This document shows positions 15,901 to 24,282 of a stretch of 64,000 bases of DNA, one piece after another; position 1 is the first letter of the stretch; every line of letters starts with the position of its first letter. A program made the translations under genes and the position numbers. The notes beneath the pieces were generated by a model. That model had not been told where the DNA came from. It did not search any database and was given only the letters and a program-made list of their open reading frames with translations. Source of the DNA: Nocardia niigatensis NBRC 100131 (GTDB lineage: Bacteria > Actinomycetota > Actinomycetes > Mycobacteriales > Mycobacteriaceae). The stretch is taken from NCBI RefSeq assembly GCF_000308655.1, contig NZ_BAGC01000044.1:248001-312000 (forward strand), written 5' to 3'.

Positions 15901-16721
15901 TCCCGTTCGGCCGCGCCGACTTCCGCGTGGGTCGAGGCGAGGCGGGCGGAGAGTGACATCTGCGCGCCGAAGTCGAGGGCGCCGCGGCGGCGCAGTTCCT
16001 CGGCGAGGCGATCCACCAGGGGTAGCAGGGCGACGCGTTCGTGCTGGGCTTCGATCAGGTCGAGCAGGGCCTTCTTGGGGCCGCCCTTCTGGCGGGGGCC
16101 GGCGGGCAGGGTGTGGACCAGGCGCTCCAATTCCAGGTGGGCCGCGGCCAATTGCTGCGGCTCCACCAGGTGTTCGGCGAGCTGGCCGGAGAGGGCGAGC
16201 ACGGCCTCGGTGACGCCGACGGGGCTGCGGTCGGTGTCGAGGTCACCGTCCCAGGTGGAGACGACACGGTAGGCGAGCTGCCACAGCTGGGTCTGGGTGA
16301 GCAGGGTGGCGGTGGGTTCGACCGGCAGCAGCAGGCCGTATTCGGTGAGCAGACGGCCCGCATACGAGTGGTAGGTGCTGATCTCCGGTTCGGAGGAGGT
16401 GAGCTGGGCGCGCAGGTGGCCGGTGGGGTCGATATCGCGCACCACCGGGGCTCCGGCCAGGCGGGCCAGGCGGGTGCGGATGCGCTGGGTGAGCTGCTGG
16501 GCGGCCTTGCGGGTGAAGGTGAGGCCCAGCACCTGTTCGGGTTCGACCAGGCCGTTGGCCACCATCCAGACCACGCGGGCGGCCATGGTCTCGGTCTTGC
16601 CGGCGCCCGCGCCCGCCACCACCAGGGTCGGACCCTGGGGTGCGGAGATGACGGCGGCTTGCTCGTCGGTCGGTGGCGGCAGGCCCAGCGCGTCGGCGAG
16701 CTGACGCGGGGTGATGCGCAC
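12969..16721 (-). CDS. adnB: AdnB, helicase-nuclease subunit
   Basis: 1,250 residues. An N-terminal UvrD-like motor (GAGAGKTETMAARVV Walker A; LDEYQDTGHSQ motif II; YVALTRTERAL motif VI) is joined to a C-terminal RecB-family nuclease (GRMDAVFRRPDGAWVIVDWKTG, then QLAVYRLAW). AdnA and AdnB form the mycobacterial heterodimer that resects double-strand breaks. The GTG start at 16721 overlaps the adnA TAG by one base, indicating coupling. The last 130 or so residues are a Pro/Asp/Glu-rich tail beyond the nuclease; the protein is longer than the roughly 1,100 residues usual in mycobacteria. Confidence 0.93.
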   Translation of the reverse strand: MRITPRQLADALGLPPPTDEQAAVISAPQGPTLVVAGAGAGKTETMAARVVWMVANGLVEPEQVLGLTFTRKAAQQLTQRIRTRLARLAGAPVVRDIDPTGHLRAQLTSSEPEISTYHSYAGRLLTEYGLLLPVEPTATLLTQTQLWQLAYRVVSTWDGDLDTDRSPVGVTEAVLALSGQLAEHLVEPQQLAAAHLELERLVHTLPAGPRQKGGPKKALLDLIEAQHERVALLPLVDRLAEELRRRGALDFGAQMSLSARLASTHAEVGAAERDRFRLVLLDEYQDTGHSQRILLSSLFGAARPAESEPDGDLRLAVTAVGDPMQSIYGWRGASAANLPRFATDFPSAPGVPAPILPLLTSWRNPPEALDLANLVSDPLRERAARGGGVTVDALRPRPDATAGLVALALAETVAVEREWVADRIAAEWQAADEADKPPPTSAVLVRRNADAAPLAEALRDRGLPVEIVGLGGLLHTPEVADIVATLRLVADPSAGSAAVRLLTGARWRIGVSDIAALSRRARELSIRRPAGQTDAITDTAALDEALREVAPEPAEKAGLGDAIADPGEPDEYSAQGFARITALGRELSALRERAGQPLAELVADVERTIGVGVETQARRTHAAAGREHLDAFAEVVAGYSADHRSSLSGLLDFLAAAEEVENGLEPGEVEVAHDRVQVLTVHAAKGLEWEVVAVPHVVDGTFPSGTGTATWMGALAELPTALRGDREQEDATDGVPVLGLDDLYDRADLERALDEHKKALAARRLDEERRLFYVALTRTERALFVSAHHWSETGSKPKGPSAFLLELKRETESPGSRLANGVEIDRWDDPPLPDTPNPFTDNPQTATWPRDPLGSRREFVEEGATLVKAALDTLRDESRPQQTELDFGPEFGGTAADSEPADEEDPEGWAEDVSALIAEHRAAEEAVREVELPGQLAATALVDLSADPAKLAARLRRPLPYPPSPYTRRGTAFHAWLQRWFGGARLLGFEELPGAADINDTDADLMRLQEAFLASPWADRNPVEVEISFETTIAGTVIRGRMDAVFRRPDGAWVIVDWKTGAEPKRAEEDSVVVQLAVYRLAWARLEAARSGRPEADLLAETVAAFHYVRTGRTIAPEHLPGPAELAAIITDAAPIRIPPTPPQPPLPPEPDEDDPGPAEPTDVEMLRLPAASGRPGPTGFDNSPGPGFEPPPDPEAPPGPDAPPIPAPASAERADSHPGPHWDPVPGIDFPPDFEPPPDPEWLPPDPLH

Positions 16722-19700
16722 TAGTCCGTCACCTGCCGGCCGGTGTCCTGCACGGGGCAGCTGCCGGCGACCTTGCAGTGACGGCACCCGTCATTGCGCA
16801 TGGCGAGATAGCTGGGGCCCTTGGAGGCATCGGCGGCATCGTGGATGATGGTGCGCCAGGTGTCGATACCGTCGGCGTCCAGCGGCGGCTGAGTGCGCTG
16901 GGTCGCACCCTCCTTGCTGCTGGGCTTGGCCACGTAGACCAGGCGCGCGCCACCGGGTTCGCCCTCGCCGAGCGCGCCTTCGGCGGCGGCGACCTGATAG
17001 GTGGCCAGCTGGGCGTGCTCCTCGGCGGCCTGCTTGGAGATGGGGGTCTTGCCGGTCTTCACGTCGACGATGACGAAGCGGCCCAGGGCATCCCGCTCCA
17101 CCCGGTCCACCCGGCCGCTGATCCGCACCGGCTGTTCACCGGGGCCACGGGCGGGCAGCACACAGTCCACGGGCACCTCGACGCCGATGGCGGTGAGTTC
17201 GTCGCGGGTGTTGCGCAGCCAAGCCAGGAAGGTGTCGACCATGCCCTCGGTGCGGCGCAGTTCCGCGCGCGAGTGCCAGTTATCGCCGTCGCGCGCGGTG
17301 GGGTCGACCTTCTTCCATGCCTTGGCCAGGGCCTGCTTGACCTGGTCCTCGCTGACCTGCCCGGCCAGCGCCTGCACCAGCGTGTGCACCAGATTACCTT
17401 TGAGCGCGTGCGGGTTCTCGCCGTCACCGCCGCCGTGGCGTTCCAGCGCCCAGCGCAGCGGGCAGGTCTTCAGCTGGTCGACGGTGGACGGCGACAGCGA
17501 GATCGCCCCATCCTCGCTGTCCCACAGCGGATTCGCGGAGGAGAGCTCCGCGGTGCCGTACCAGTCGTCCGGGTGCGCGCCCCGGACTCCGGCCTCGGCG
17601 AGTCGTGCCAGCTGCCGGGCCGCGCGCAGGCGACGCTCCGGCGTGGTCTCGGGATCGCAGGCGGCGGAACGTAATTCGGCGATGAGGGCGTGCATGGCCA
17701 ATGCGCGACCCGGGTCCACCGGCGGCGGAATCCGGCCCGGCTGCCCGTCGGCGGCCTCGCGGTCCATTTCGGCCAGGAACCGGGACGGCACCAGATCCTG
17801 GTCCCCCGTGACGGATTCGACGGCGGTCACCAGCAGCGACCGGCGGGCCCGGCTGCACGCCACCAGCAGCAGCCGCCGCTCCTCGGCCAGCAGCGGCGCG
17901 GCCCGGCTCACCTTCTCGCCCGAACCGCCCACGCCCGCGAGCAGATCCACCAGCTCCTCGACACCCAGCAGGGTGCCGCGCGGCCGCAGATTGGGCCAGA
18001 CGCCCTCCTGCACGGCCGCCACCGCCACGGTGTCCCATTCCCGCCCGGCGGCCGCGTGCGCGCTGCAGATGGTCACCGCCTCGCCCGGATCGGTGACGGG
18101 TGCGTTGTCCTGCGGAATCACCTGCTGCTCCAGGTATTCCACGAATCCCTCGATGGTGGCGCGCGGCAGCCGATCCACGTACGCGGCGGCCGCCTCGAAC
18201 AACCCGACCACGGCGTCGAGATCCCGATCGGCCTGCATTCCGGACGCGCCCCCGCGCTCGGACTGCCCGACCCACCGCCGCTCCAGCGTCGAGCCCCGCC
18301 ACACCCCCCACATCACGTCTTCCAGCCCGCCGCCGTCCCGCCGTACCTTCCGCGCCCGCCCCAGCGCCTCGAGCACCCGCCGCAGCGGCGCGGCCTCCAC
18401 CGGCGTGAGCTTCTCCAGCATCACCCGATTCCCAGCCCCCACCAGCAGATCCCGCAGCATCTCCGCCGACGAGCGATCGAGGTCCGCGAATCGCGCTGCC
18501 TCCTCGTCGAATTCACCGACCGCATCGTGCTCGTCCGCGCCGCGCTCCGGGTAGCCGAGCTCCATGACCGTGCGCCGGATACCGCGCCGCAGCCGTCGCA
18601 GGCTGATCTGATCCGCACCACCCAGCGGCCCGGCGAGCAGATCGAGCGCATCGTCTGCGGTGAAGGAGATCGGCCGGGGGCGTCGGACCGATGTCGGATC
18701 ACCCGCGGTCACGGCCCGCAGCGCCAGCAGCATCCACATCGCGCCCCGCCGCCGCGCGAGCGGAACATCGGCCGGCGGCTGCCGCACCGGAACTCCCGCC
18801 GCCAGCAGCGCCCGCCGCAGCGGTGCGAGCGACAACGGCACCGATCGCACGATCACCGCCATGCGGGACCAGGGCACTCCGTTGATGAGATGCGCACGCC
18901 GCAGATGGTCGGCGATGAGCGCCGCCTCCTTCGCGGGCGTCGTCAGCACCTGAACCCGTACTTCGCCAACGGATTGCGAAGCGCCCCAGTCGGTCTCGGC
19001 CGCACGTCGGCCGCCGGCCCGGCTACGTCCCGCACCGCCACGGGCGAGTGCGCTGTCCGGCGGCGGACCGGCGCCGTCGATCCGTCCATTCGGGCGATGT
19101 GTTCTGCCGTCGGCGCCGCCCGGTTCCGCGCCGAGGTCACCGTTTTCCCGCGGCCGGTCCGCGACGAGGTCGTGGAGGAAATCAGTGGCCGTGGACGTCG
19201 TGTGATCGGTCGGTGGTGTGCGGTGCGTGGCGGCCCCCGGAAGGCGGGCGGCGATGCGGTCGGCTACTTCCTGGATAGCTACGGCGCAGCGGTGGTTGTG
19301 GCGCAGGATGATTCGACGGTCGGCGGGGGCGTCGGGGTCGGCGGCGAAGCGGGGGTCGGCGCCGCGGAAGGTGTAGACGGCCTGATCGGGATCGGCGGCG
19401 ATGACGGTGGTGGCGGCGCCGCCGCCCAGGGCGCGGATGAGCTGGGCGGCATGGGGATCGAGATGCTGGGCGTCGTCCACGAGAATGCAGTGCAGCCGAT
19501 TACGTTCGGCGGCAAGGAGTTCCGGATCAGCGTGGAAGGCGTCGAGGGCGGCCGTGACAAGTTCGGCGGCGTCGAGCGCGGGGGCGCTGGCCTCGGGCAC
19601 GTCCATGCCGACCGACCAGCGCAGCATCATGATCTGTTCGTAGCGTTCGGCGAAGCGACCGGCGGCGACCCATTCCGGACGCCGGTGCGCGCGGCCGAGT

Positions 19701-20296
19701 TCGATGAGATCCTCGGGGCCCAGACCGCGTTCGGTGGCGCGCAGCATGAGGTCCCGCAATTGTTCGGCGAATCCCGCGGCCGGCAGTGCGGGATGCAGCC
19801 GTTCGGGCCATCCCGCGGCGCCGTCGGCGAGGTCGCCGCGCAGCAGTTCCCGCACCACGATGTCCTGCTCGGATCCGGTGAGCAGCCGCGGCGGCGGATT
19901 GCCGTGCGCCGCCGCGAAGGAGCGCAGCAGCCCGAAGGCGTAGGAGTGGATGGTGCGCACCAGCGGACCGCGGGTGGCGCCGGGCACGCCGCCCAGGTCC
20001 GGATCGGCGGCGGCGACGCGGGCGGTGATGGCGGCACGCACGGCAGTGGCGGCGCGCTTGGTATAGGTGAGCACCAGCACCGATTCGGGTGCGGCGCCGG
20101 CCAGGATGCGGGTGGCGGCCAGATCCGCCAGGAGTGCGGTCTTGCCGGTCCCGGGCCCGCCGAGCACCTGCCAGGGCCGCCAGCCGGGGTCGGCGCCGAG
20201 GTCGTCGAACAGCGGCCGGAGGGCGGCGTCCCACTCCCGTGAGGGGGTCTCCGCCTCGGCCCGGCGCACCAATTGCACCGAGCTATCCGATCGCAT
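16721..20296 (-). CDS. adnA: AdnA, helicase-nuclease subunit
   Basis: 1,191 residues. UvrD-like motor (GGPGTGKTALLADLAA; VDDAQHLDPHAAQL as a variant motif II; LVACSRARRSLLVTA), then a RecB-family nuclease (GRVDRVERDALGRFVIVDVKTG, then QLATYQVA). Cysteines near the nuclease (TCPLRW and the final CRHCKVAGSC) match the pattern of an iron-sulfur staple in AddB-type nucleases. A low-complexity Gly/Arg/Asp insert lies around residues 370-430 of the motor. The ATG at 20296 is used; a GTG directly precedes it. It is divergent from the hydrolase gene. Confidence 0.93.
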   Translation of the reverse strand: MRSDSSVQLVRRAEAETPSREWDAALRPLFDDLGADPGWRPWQVLGGPGTGKTALLADLAATRILAGAAPESVLVLTYTKRAATAVRAAITARVAAADPDLGGVPGATRGPLVRTIHSYAFGLLRSFAAAHGNPPPRLLTGSEQDIVVRELLRGDLADGAAGWPERLHPALPAAGFAEQLRDLMLRATERGLGPEDLIELGRAHRRPEWVAAGRFAERYEQIMMLRWSVGMDVPEASAPALDAAELVTAALDAFHADPELLAAERNRLHCILVDDAQHLDPHAAQLIRALGGGAATTVIAADPDQAVYTFRGADPRFAADPDAPADRRIILRHNHRCAVAIQEVADRIAARLPGAATHRTPPTDHTTSTATDFLHDLVADRPRENGDLGAEPGGADGRTHRPNGRIDGAGPPPDSALARGGAGRSRAGGRRAAETDWGASQSVGEVRVQVLTTPAKEAALIADHLRRAHLINGVPWSRMAVIVRSVPLSLAPLRRALLAAGVPVRQPPADVPLARRRGAMWMLLALRAVTAGDPTSVRRPRPISFTADDALDLLAGPLGGADQISLRRLRRGIRRTVMELGYPERGADEHDAVGEFDEEAARFADLDRSSAEMLRDLLVGAGNRVMLEKLTPVEAAPLRRVLEALGRARKVRRDGGGLEDVMWGVWRGSTLERRWVGQSERGGASGMQADRDLDAVVGLFEAAAAYVDRLPRATIEGFVEYLEQQVIPQDNAPVTDPGEAVTICSAHAAAGREWDTVAVAAVQEGVWPNLRPRGTLLGVEELVDLLAGVGGSGEKVSRAAPLLAEERRLLLVACSRARRSLLVTAVESVTGDQDLVPSRFLAEMDREAADGQPGRIPPPVDPGRALAMHALIAELRSAACDPETTPERRLRAARQLARLAEAGVRGAHPDDWYGTAELSSANPLWDSEDGAISLSPSTVDQLKTCPLRWALERHGGGDGENPHALKGNLVHTLVQALAGQVSEDQVKQALAKAWKKVDPTARDGDNWHSRAELRRTEGMVDTFLAWLRNTRDELTAIGVEVPVDCVLPARGPGEQPVRISGRVDRVERDALGRFVIVDVKTGKTPISKQAAEEHAQLATYQVAAAEGALGEGEPGGARLVYVAKPSSKEGATQRTQPPLDADGIDTWRTIIHDAADASKGPSYLAMRNDGCRHCKVAGSCPVQDTGRQVTD

Positions 20297-20403
20297 CACG
20301 TCGGCTATTTCAACAGACCGCCCTGACAGATTTCGTTTGCCATGAGTTGGCCGTGCCGCCGATCACAATCCGGAAGCTGTTCAAATCGGGTGCAGGCAGC
20401 AGA

Positions 20404-21189
20404 ATGGGCAGCGTGGTTGAGCTTCATTGTCATCGTTTCGGTCCCTCGACCGGTCCGGTCGTGCTGGCGTTGCACGGGTTGACGGGCCACGGCCGACGCT
20501 GGCAGGCGCTGGCCGACGAGCATCTCCCCGATGTCCGGATCATCGCACCGGATCTGCGGGGGCACGGGAGGTCGCCCGGCGTGCCGCCGTGGGATTTCGA
20601 GACTCTCGTCGATGATCTCGCGGAGCTGCTGGAGCGGGAGACGAGCGAACCCGTGGTGGTGCTCGGGCATTCGTTCGGCGCGGCGATCGCGGTGCATCTG
20701 GCGCATCGCCGGCCGGGCCTGGTGCGCGGGCTGGCGCTGCTGGATCCGGCCATCGGCCTGGAACCCGAGCGCATGCTCACCATCGCGAATTCCATGCTGG
20801 CGGCACCGGATTACGAGAGCGTCGAACAGGCTCGGTTCGACAAGCTGGAGACCGCGTGGGGCGAGGTGGACCCGGCGGTCCTGGACGCCGAACTGGCCGA
20901 GCATCTGGTGCCCACCGCGAACGGCCGTGTGGGCTGGCGCATGACCCTGCCGGCGATCATCGCCTTCTGGGGTGAGATCGCCCGTGACTTCGTGCTGCCA
21001 CCGGCCGGCCTGCCGACGGTCATGGTGCAGGCGATGAAGGTGGATCCGCCCCTGGTGGCGCCCGGCTTCCGCGCGGCGCTCACCGCGCATCTGGGTGAGC
21101 GGCTCACGGTCCACGAATTCGATTGCGACCACATGGTCGCGCAGGCGCGACCGTCGCAGACCGCCGCGCTGGTCCGTACCCTGCTCTGA
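20404..21189 (+). CDS. Alpha/beta hydrolase (LipV-like)
   Basis: 261 residues with the alpha/beta hydrolase fold: oxyanion region ALHGLTGHGRRWQ, nucleophile elbow GHSFGAA (Ser near 96) and a late histidine in FDCDHMVAQ. Same position as lipV (Rv3203) next to adnA in mycobacteria. A short-chain ester substrate is likely, but specificity cannot be read. The start is the ATG at 20404. The next gene follows after 13 bp. Confidence 0.85.
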   Translation: MGSVVELHCHRFGPSTGPVVLALHGLTGHGRRWQALADEHLPDVRIIAPDLRGHGRSPGVPPWDFETLVDDLAELLERETSEPVVVLGHSFGAAIAVHLAHRRPGLVRGLALLDPAIGLEPERMLTIANSMLAAPDYESVEQARFDKLETAWGEVDPAVLDAELAEHLVPTANGRVGWRMTLPAIIAFWGEIARDFVLPPAGLPTVMVQAMKVDPPLVAPGFRAALTAHLGERLTVHEFDCDHMVAQARPSQTAALVRTLL

Positions 21190-21202
21190 CCGGAGAGGCG
21201 AA

Positions 21203-21505
21203 ATGCCAACCACCGACGCCGAAGTCGAGCGAGTGCGGGAATTGGTCGCGGCCATTCCACCCGGCCGAGTCGCCACCTACGGCGATATCGCGGCCGCGGC
21301 GGGCCTGTCCACGCCCCGCACGGTCGGCTGGATCATGCGCACCGATTCCGCGGACCTGCCGTGGCATCGGGTGCTGCGCGCAAACGGCACGCCCGCACCA
21401 CATTTGGCGCATCGGCAGCTGGCCGAACTGGCCGCCGAGGGCTGTCCCGTCGTCGACGGCCGAGTGGACCTGCGACGTGCCCGTTTCCGGTTCGCCGAAA
21501 CCTGA
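21203..21505 (+). CDS. Alkyltransferase-like protein (MGMT family, no active cysteine)
   Basis: 100 residues resembling the C-terminal domain of O6-alkylguanine-DNA alkyltransferase (IPPGRVATYGDIAAAAGLSTPRTVGWIMR). The reactive PCHR motif is PWHR here, so it cannot accept an alkyl group. This is the ATL class, which binds alkylated guanine and flags it for nucleotide excision repair. GGAGAGG precedes the ATG. Same position as Rv3204, close to other repair genes (adnAB, uvrD2). Confidence 0.88.
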   Translation: MPTTDAEVERVRELVAAIPPGRVATYGDIAAAAGLSTPRTVGWIMRTDSADLPWHRVLRANGTPAPHLAHRQLAELAAEGCPVVDGRVDLRRARFRFAET

Positions 21506-21540
21506 TACGCGCCACCCCGCCCGGCGGTTACCGTGAAAAG

Positions 21541-22299
21541 ATGTCCACCCGTCTGGCGTGCGTGGTGTTCGATGCGGTCGAGCCCGCAGCGGCGGCCCGT
21601 TTCTGGGCCGAGCTACTGGGCTGGTTGGTGACGATCGATCGGCCCGGGTGGGTCGAGGTCGCCGCACCGGACCCGGACGGTCCGGACGTGGCACTCACTT
21701 TCCTCCGGGCGCGGCGGCCCAAGACCGCCAAGAACCGCATCCACCTGGATCTGTGCAGCCGTTCGCTGGACCACCAGGAGATGCAGGTGGACCGGGCGCT
21801 GTCGCTGGGCGCCCGCCGGCTCGACATCGGTCAAGGCGCGGTGCCGTGGGCGGTGCTGGCCGATCCCGAGGGCAATGAGTTCTGCGTGCTGGAGCCGCGT
21901 GAGCAGTATGTGGATACCGGCGCGGTCGCGGCCATCGTGATGGATACCCGGGACCCGTTGCGGCTGGCCGAGTTCTGGTCCGCCGCCTCCGGCTGGCCCC
22001 TCGCCCACCGGACCCCCCGCTACGCGGGTATCCGGGCCGCCACCGGGCAGGGCCCGTGGCTGGAATTCCTGCTCGAGCCGGCAGCGGCGGGTGCGCGCAG
22101 CCGTCTCCATCTGGATCTCGTCGCCTTCCCCTTCGACGATCCCGTCGAGGAGGCGGCCCGATTGCGGGCCGCGGGCGCGGTTCCGGTCGGCCCCGATACG
22201 CCGTCGTTCGGCGGCGAATCACCGGCTGATGAGCCGGTCCTGGTCCTGGCCGATCCGGAGACCAATGAATTCTGTCTGTTACGAGCGACTCTCGATTGA
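21541..22299 (+). CDS. VOC family protein (two glyoxalase-like domains)
   Basis: 252 residues made of two tandem VOC (vicinal oxygen chelate) domains, at about 1-120 and 125-252. Each ends in the family motif (LADPEGNEFCVLE and LADPETNEFCLLR). The half-domains match the glyoxalase_6 pattern common in actinobacteria. Substrate unknown. The ATG at 21541 follows the ATL gene after 35 bp, so co-transcription is likely. Confidence 0.85.
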   Translation: MSTRLACVVFDAVEPAAAARFWAELLGWLVTIDRPGWVEVAAPDPDGPDVALTFLRARRPKTAKNRIHLDLCSRSLDHQEMQVDRALSLGARRLDIGQGAVPWAVLADPEGNEFCVLEPREQYVDTGAVAAIVMDTRDPLRLAEFWSAASGWPLAHRTPRYAGIRAATGQGPWLEFLLEPAAAGARSRLHLDLVAFPFDDPVEEAARLRAAGAVPVGPDTPSFGGESPADEPVLVLADPETNEFCLLRATLD

Positions 22300-22336
22300 C
22301 GCTACTGATGCCGACCGCTTCCCCACGGTGTATCGC

Positions 22337-22621
22337 TCAGGCCGCGCCGCGGTCGTAACGGCGGCGCTCGCGCGGCGAGAGGCCGCCCCAGATTCCGAAA
22401 CGCTGATCATGGGTGAGCGCGTAGTCGAGGCATTCCTTACGGACCTCGCAGGAGGAGCAAATGCGCTTGGCCTCCCGGGTGGAGCCACCCTTGTCGGGAA
22501 AAAATGCCTCGGGATCGGTTTGGGTGCACAGCGCCTGCTGATGCCAGGATTCGTTCTCGGATCCGTCGCGGCGGGCGAGGGATTCGAACATGGCGTCGAA
22601 ATTGGTGAAAAGCAGCTTCAC
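22337..22621 (-). CDS. WhiB family regulator, WhiB2/WhmD-like
   Basis: 94 residues. Cluster cysteines lie in ALCTQTDP, ICSSCEVRKEC, followed by the FGIWGGLSPRERRR turn. The stretch TDPEAFFPDKGGSTREAKRIC is nearly that of WhiB2 (WhmD), the division-linked WhiB protein. This locus is not the usual whiB2 locus as I know it, so it may be a paralogue. The GTG at 22621 has GAAGGGA upstream; an internal ATG lies at 22591. It sits downstream of a small unknown gene on the same strand. Confidence 0.88.
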   Translation of the reverse strand: MKLLFTNFDAMFESLARRDGSENESWHQQALCTQTDPEAFFPDKGGSTREAKRICSSCEVRKECLDYALTHDQRFGIWGGLSPRERRRYDRGAA

Positions 22622-22646
22622 TTCCTCTATCCCTTCAATAAGTTTC

Positions 22647-22680
22647 AGAAAGAAAAACGCGCGGTATGTTTTACGCGCGG
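22647..22680 (-). terminator. Possible terminator overlapping the end of the 146-residue gene
   Basis: On the minus strand two CCGCGCG segments that can pair through their self-complementary CGCGCG cores flank an A-rich loop and are followed by TTTTTCTTTC. The stop codon of the upstream gene lies inside the structure. Readthrough would continue into the whiB2-like gene. Confidence 0.4.
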
Positions 22681-23111
22681 CTCATTCCGCAGTCACCACT
22701 GACAGCGGCGAGACGGGCCTGCTCCCCATTGACGAAGATTCGACGAGCGTGAACGGCGGCCGGCGCACCCGACCATGGCGCGAGCGCGGTGGTGAACATG
22801 AGTTCGCACCAGCTCAATGCCGGAACCTCGCCACACGCGAGGGTATTCAACAGAGACAGTTCCTGATCACTGTCATTCCAAGCGGCGAACAGCCAGGCGG
22901 CATCCAGCCGGCCCAGGAATTCTTCGGCGTCTTCCGGAAGACCGAGCGGGGCGTCCACGGCGAGATGAACCACGGCGGAAATCGCGTGGCGCATCCGCGC
23001 ATCCAGGCCGACCCCGTCGTGCAGCAGCAGGCCTTCGAGCGACTCCCGCAATCCCGCGCCGCGATCGATCCGGAAGTCGTTGCGTCGGGCTGCGGTGGTG
23101 ACGTCGAACAT
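22671..23111 (-). CDS. Hypothetical protein, 146 residues
   Basis: Not recognised. It begins MFDVTTAARRNDFRIDRGAGL and ends with HARRIFVNGEQARLAAVSG. The middle has ISAVVHLAVDAPLGLPEDAEEFLGRL. No signal peptide or membrane helix is evident. AGGGAGG seven bases before the ATG at 23111 fixes the start; the open frame further upstream is non-coding in character. It may be transcribed with the WhiB2-like gene. Confidence 0.65.
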   Translation of the reverse strand: MFDVTTAARRNDFRIDRGAGLRESLEGLLLHDGVGLDARMRHAISAVVHLAVDAPLGLPEDAEEFLGRLDAAWLFAAWNDSDQELSLLNTLACGEVPALSWCELMFTTALAPWSGAPAAVHARRIFVNGEQARLAAVSGDCGMSRA

Positions 23112-23332
23112 TTGTTTCCTCCCTTGAAATTGCGCTTGTCCCAAAAGCGCCACGGCCTGATTTAAGGCGGCGCGTGATCTTGTTGTCCAGTTTTGAGGCA
23201 ATCTGGGGCAAACCCCTAGCAGTACTGACACTGGCCAGTGTGGGTACCGGTCGGGAACGTCACCGAACGGTGCCTGGCACCACGCGGGCAAACGTATATG
23301 GAGTGGCCACTTCCGCCGTTTAGGGTCTGACC

Positions 23333-24214
23333 ATGCCTTATGTGCGATCAGGTTCAGCAACAGTTCATTACGTGACCAGTGACGTCAACGGGCCGACCCT
23401 GCTGCTCGCCCATGGGTTCTTCATGGACGGGTCGATGTTCGAGCCGATGCGCGAATCCCTGGCAGACGCCGGTATCAATCTCGTAACGGTCGATGCACGG
23501 TGCCATGGCCGCACTCAGTCACCTGATGGCGAACCGTTCAGTTATTGGGATCTGGCGGCCGACGGATTGGCCGTTCTCGACGAACTCGGAATCGAGAAGG
23601 CCGTCGTGGGCGGAATGAGTCAGGGCGGCTATGCCGCATTGCGCATGGCATTGCTGGCGCCGGAGCGGGTACAGGGCCTGGCACTGATCGATACCGAGGC
23701 CACCGCGTGCAGTCCGGCCGAATTGGCTTACTACCGTGAATTCTTCGAGCGCTGGTCGGGTCCGGAACCGATGGCCCCGCTGGTCGCCGAATTGGCCCCG
23801 CAGCTCATCGGCGGCACCGATCCGCGGCTGTGGCGGGCCTGGACCAGCCGCTGGTACGACTCCGACCGCCAGAGCATCATGCCCGCCGCCCGGTGCCTGA
23901 TGGACCGCCGCTCGGTGTTGCATCGGTTACCCGAGATCACCGCGCCGGCGCTGGTGGTGCGCGGCAGTCACGACACCAGCAGCACCGCCCAGAAGTCCGA
24001 GGCGCTGGCCACCGGACTGGCCGGGGCGGCCGGCGTGGTCACCATTCCGGGCGCGGGGCACGGCGCGGCCTGGACTCATCCGGAAGTGGTTGCGCCGCTG
24101 CTGATCCGGCTGGTCGAACGAGCCAATGCCCGGCGGGAGAACCGGCTGACGCGGGCGCTGTCGGCGCCGTGGCCGCGGATGCGCGGGGGACGAGAGATCC
24201 TGGCCGCGCAGTGA
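23333..24214 (+). CDS. Alpha/beta hydrolase
   Basis: 293 residues with a clear alpha/beta hydrolase fold: LLAHGFFMDGSMFEPM (oxyanion), DARCHGRTQSP, nucleophile GGMSQGGYAA (Ser near 98), acid in VRGSHDTSS and histidine in GAGHGAAWTHP. It is related to haloalkane-dehalogenase/lactonase-type hydrolases; the true substrate is unknown. It is divergent from the 146-residue gene across 221 bp. Confidence 0.85.
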   Translation: MPYVRSGSATVHYVTSDVNGPTLLLAHGFFMDGSMFEPMRESLADAGINLVTVDARCHGRTQSPDGEPFSYWDLAADGLAVLDELGIEKAVVGGMSQGGYAALRMALLAPERVQGLALIDTEATACSPAELAYYREFFERWSGPEPMAPLVAELAPQLIGGTDPRLWRAWTSRWYDSDRQSIMPAARCLMDRRSVLHRLPEITAPALVVRGSHDTSSTAQKSEALATGLAGAAGVVTIPGAGHGAAWTHPEVVAPLLIRLVERANARRENRLTRALSAPWPRMRGGREILAAQ

Positions 24215-24282
24215 CGGGAGCCCTCCAGCGGGAGGGTGCGCGGGGGAAGGCCGTGCCCACGGCGGTCACGGCCGGCCGGGAC

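Noticed and set aside
17690..20242. 850-codon open frame on the plus strand
   Set aside because: Fully antisense to adnA, which has clear helicase and nuclease motifs. The frame is low-complexity and matches nothing.
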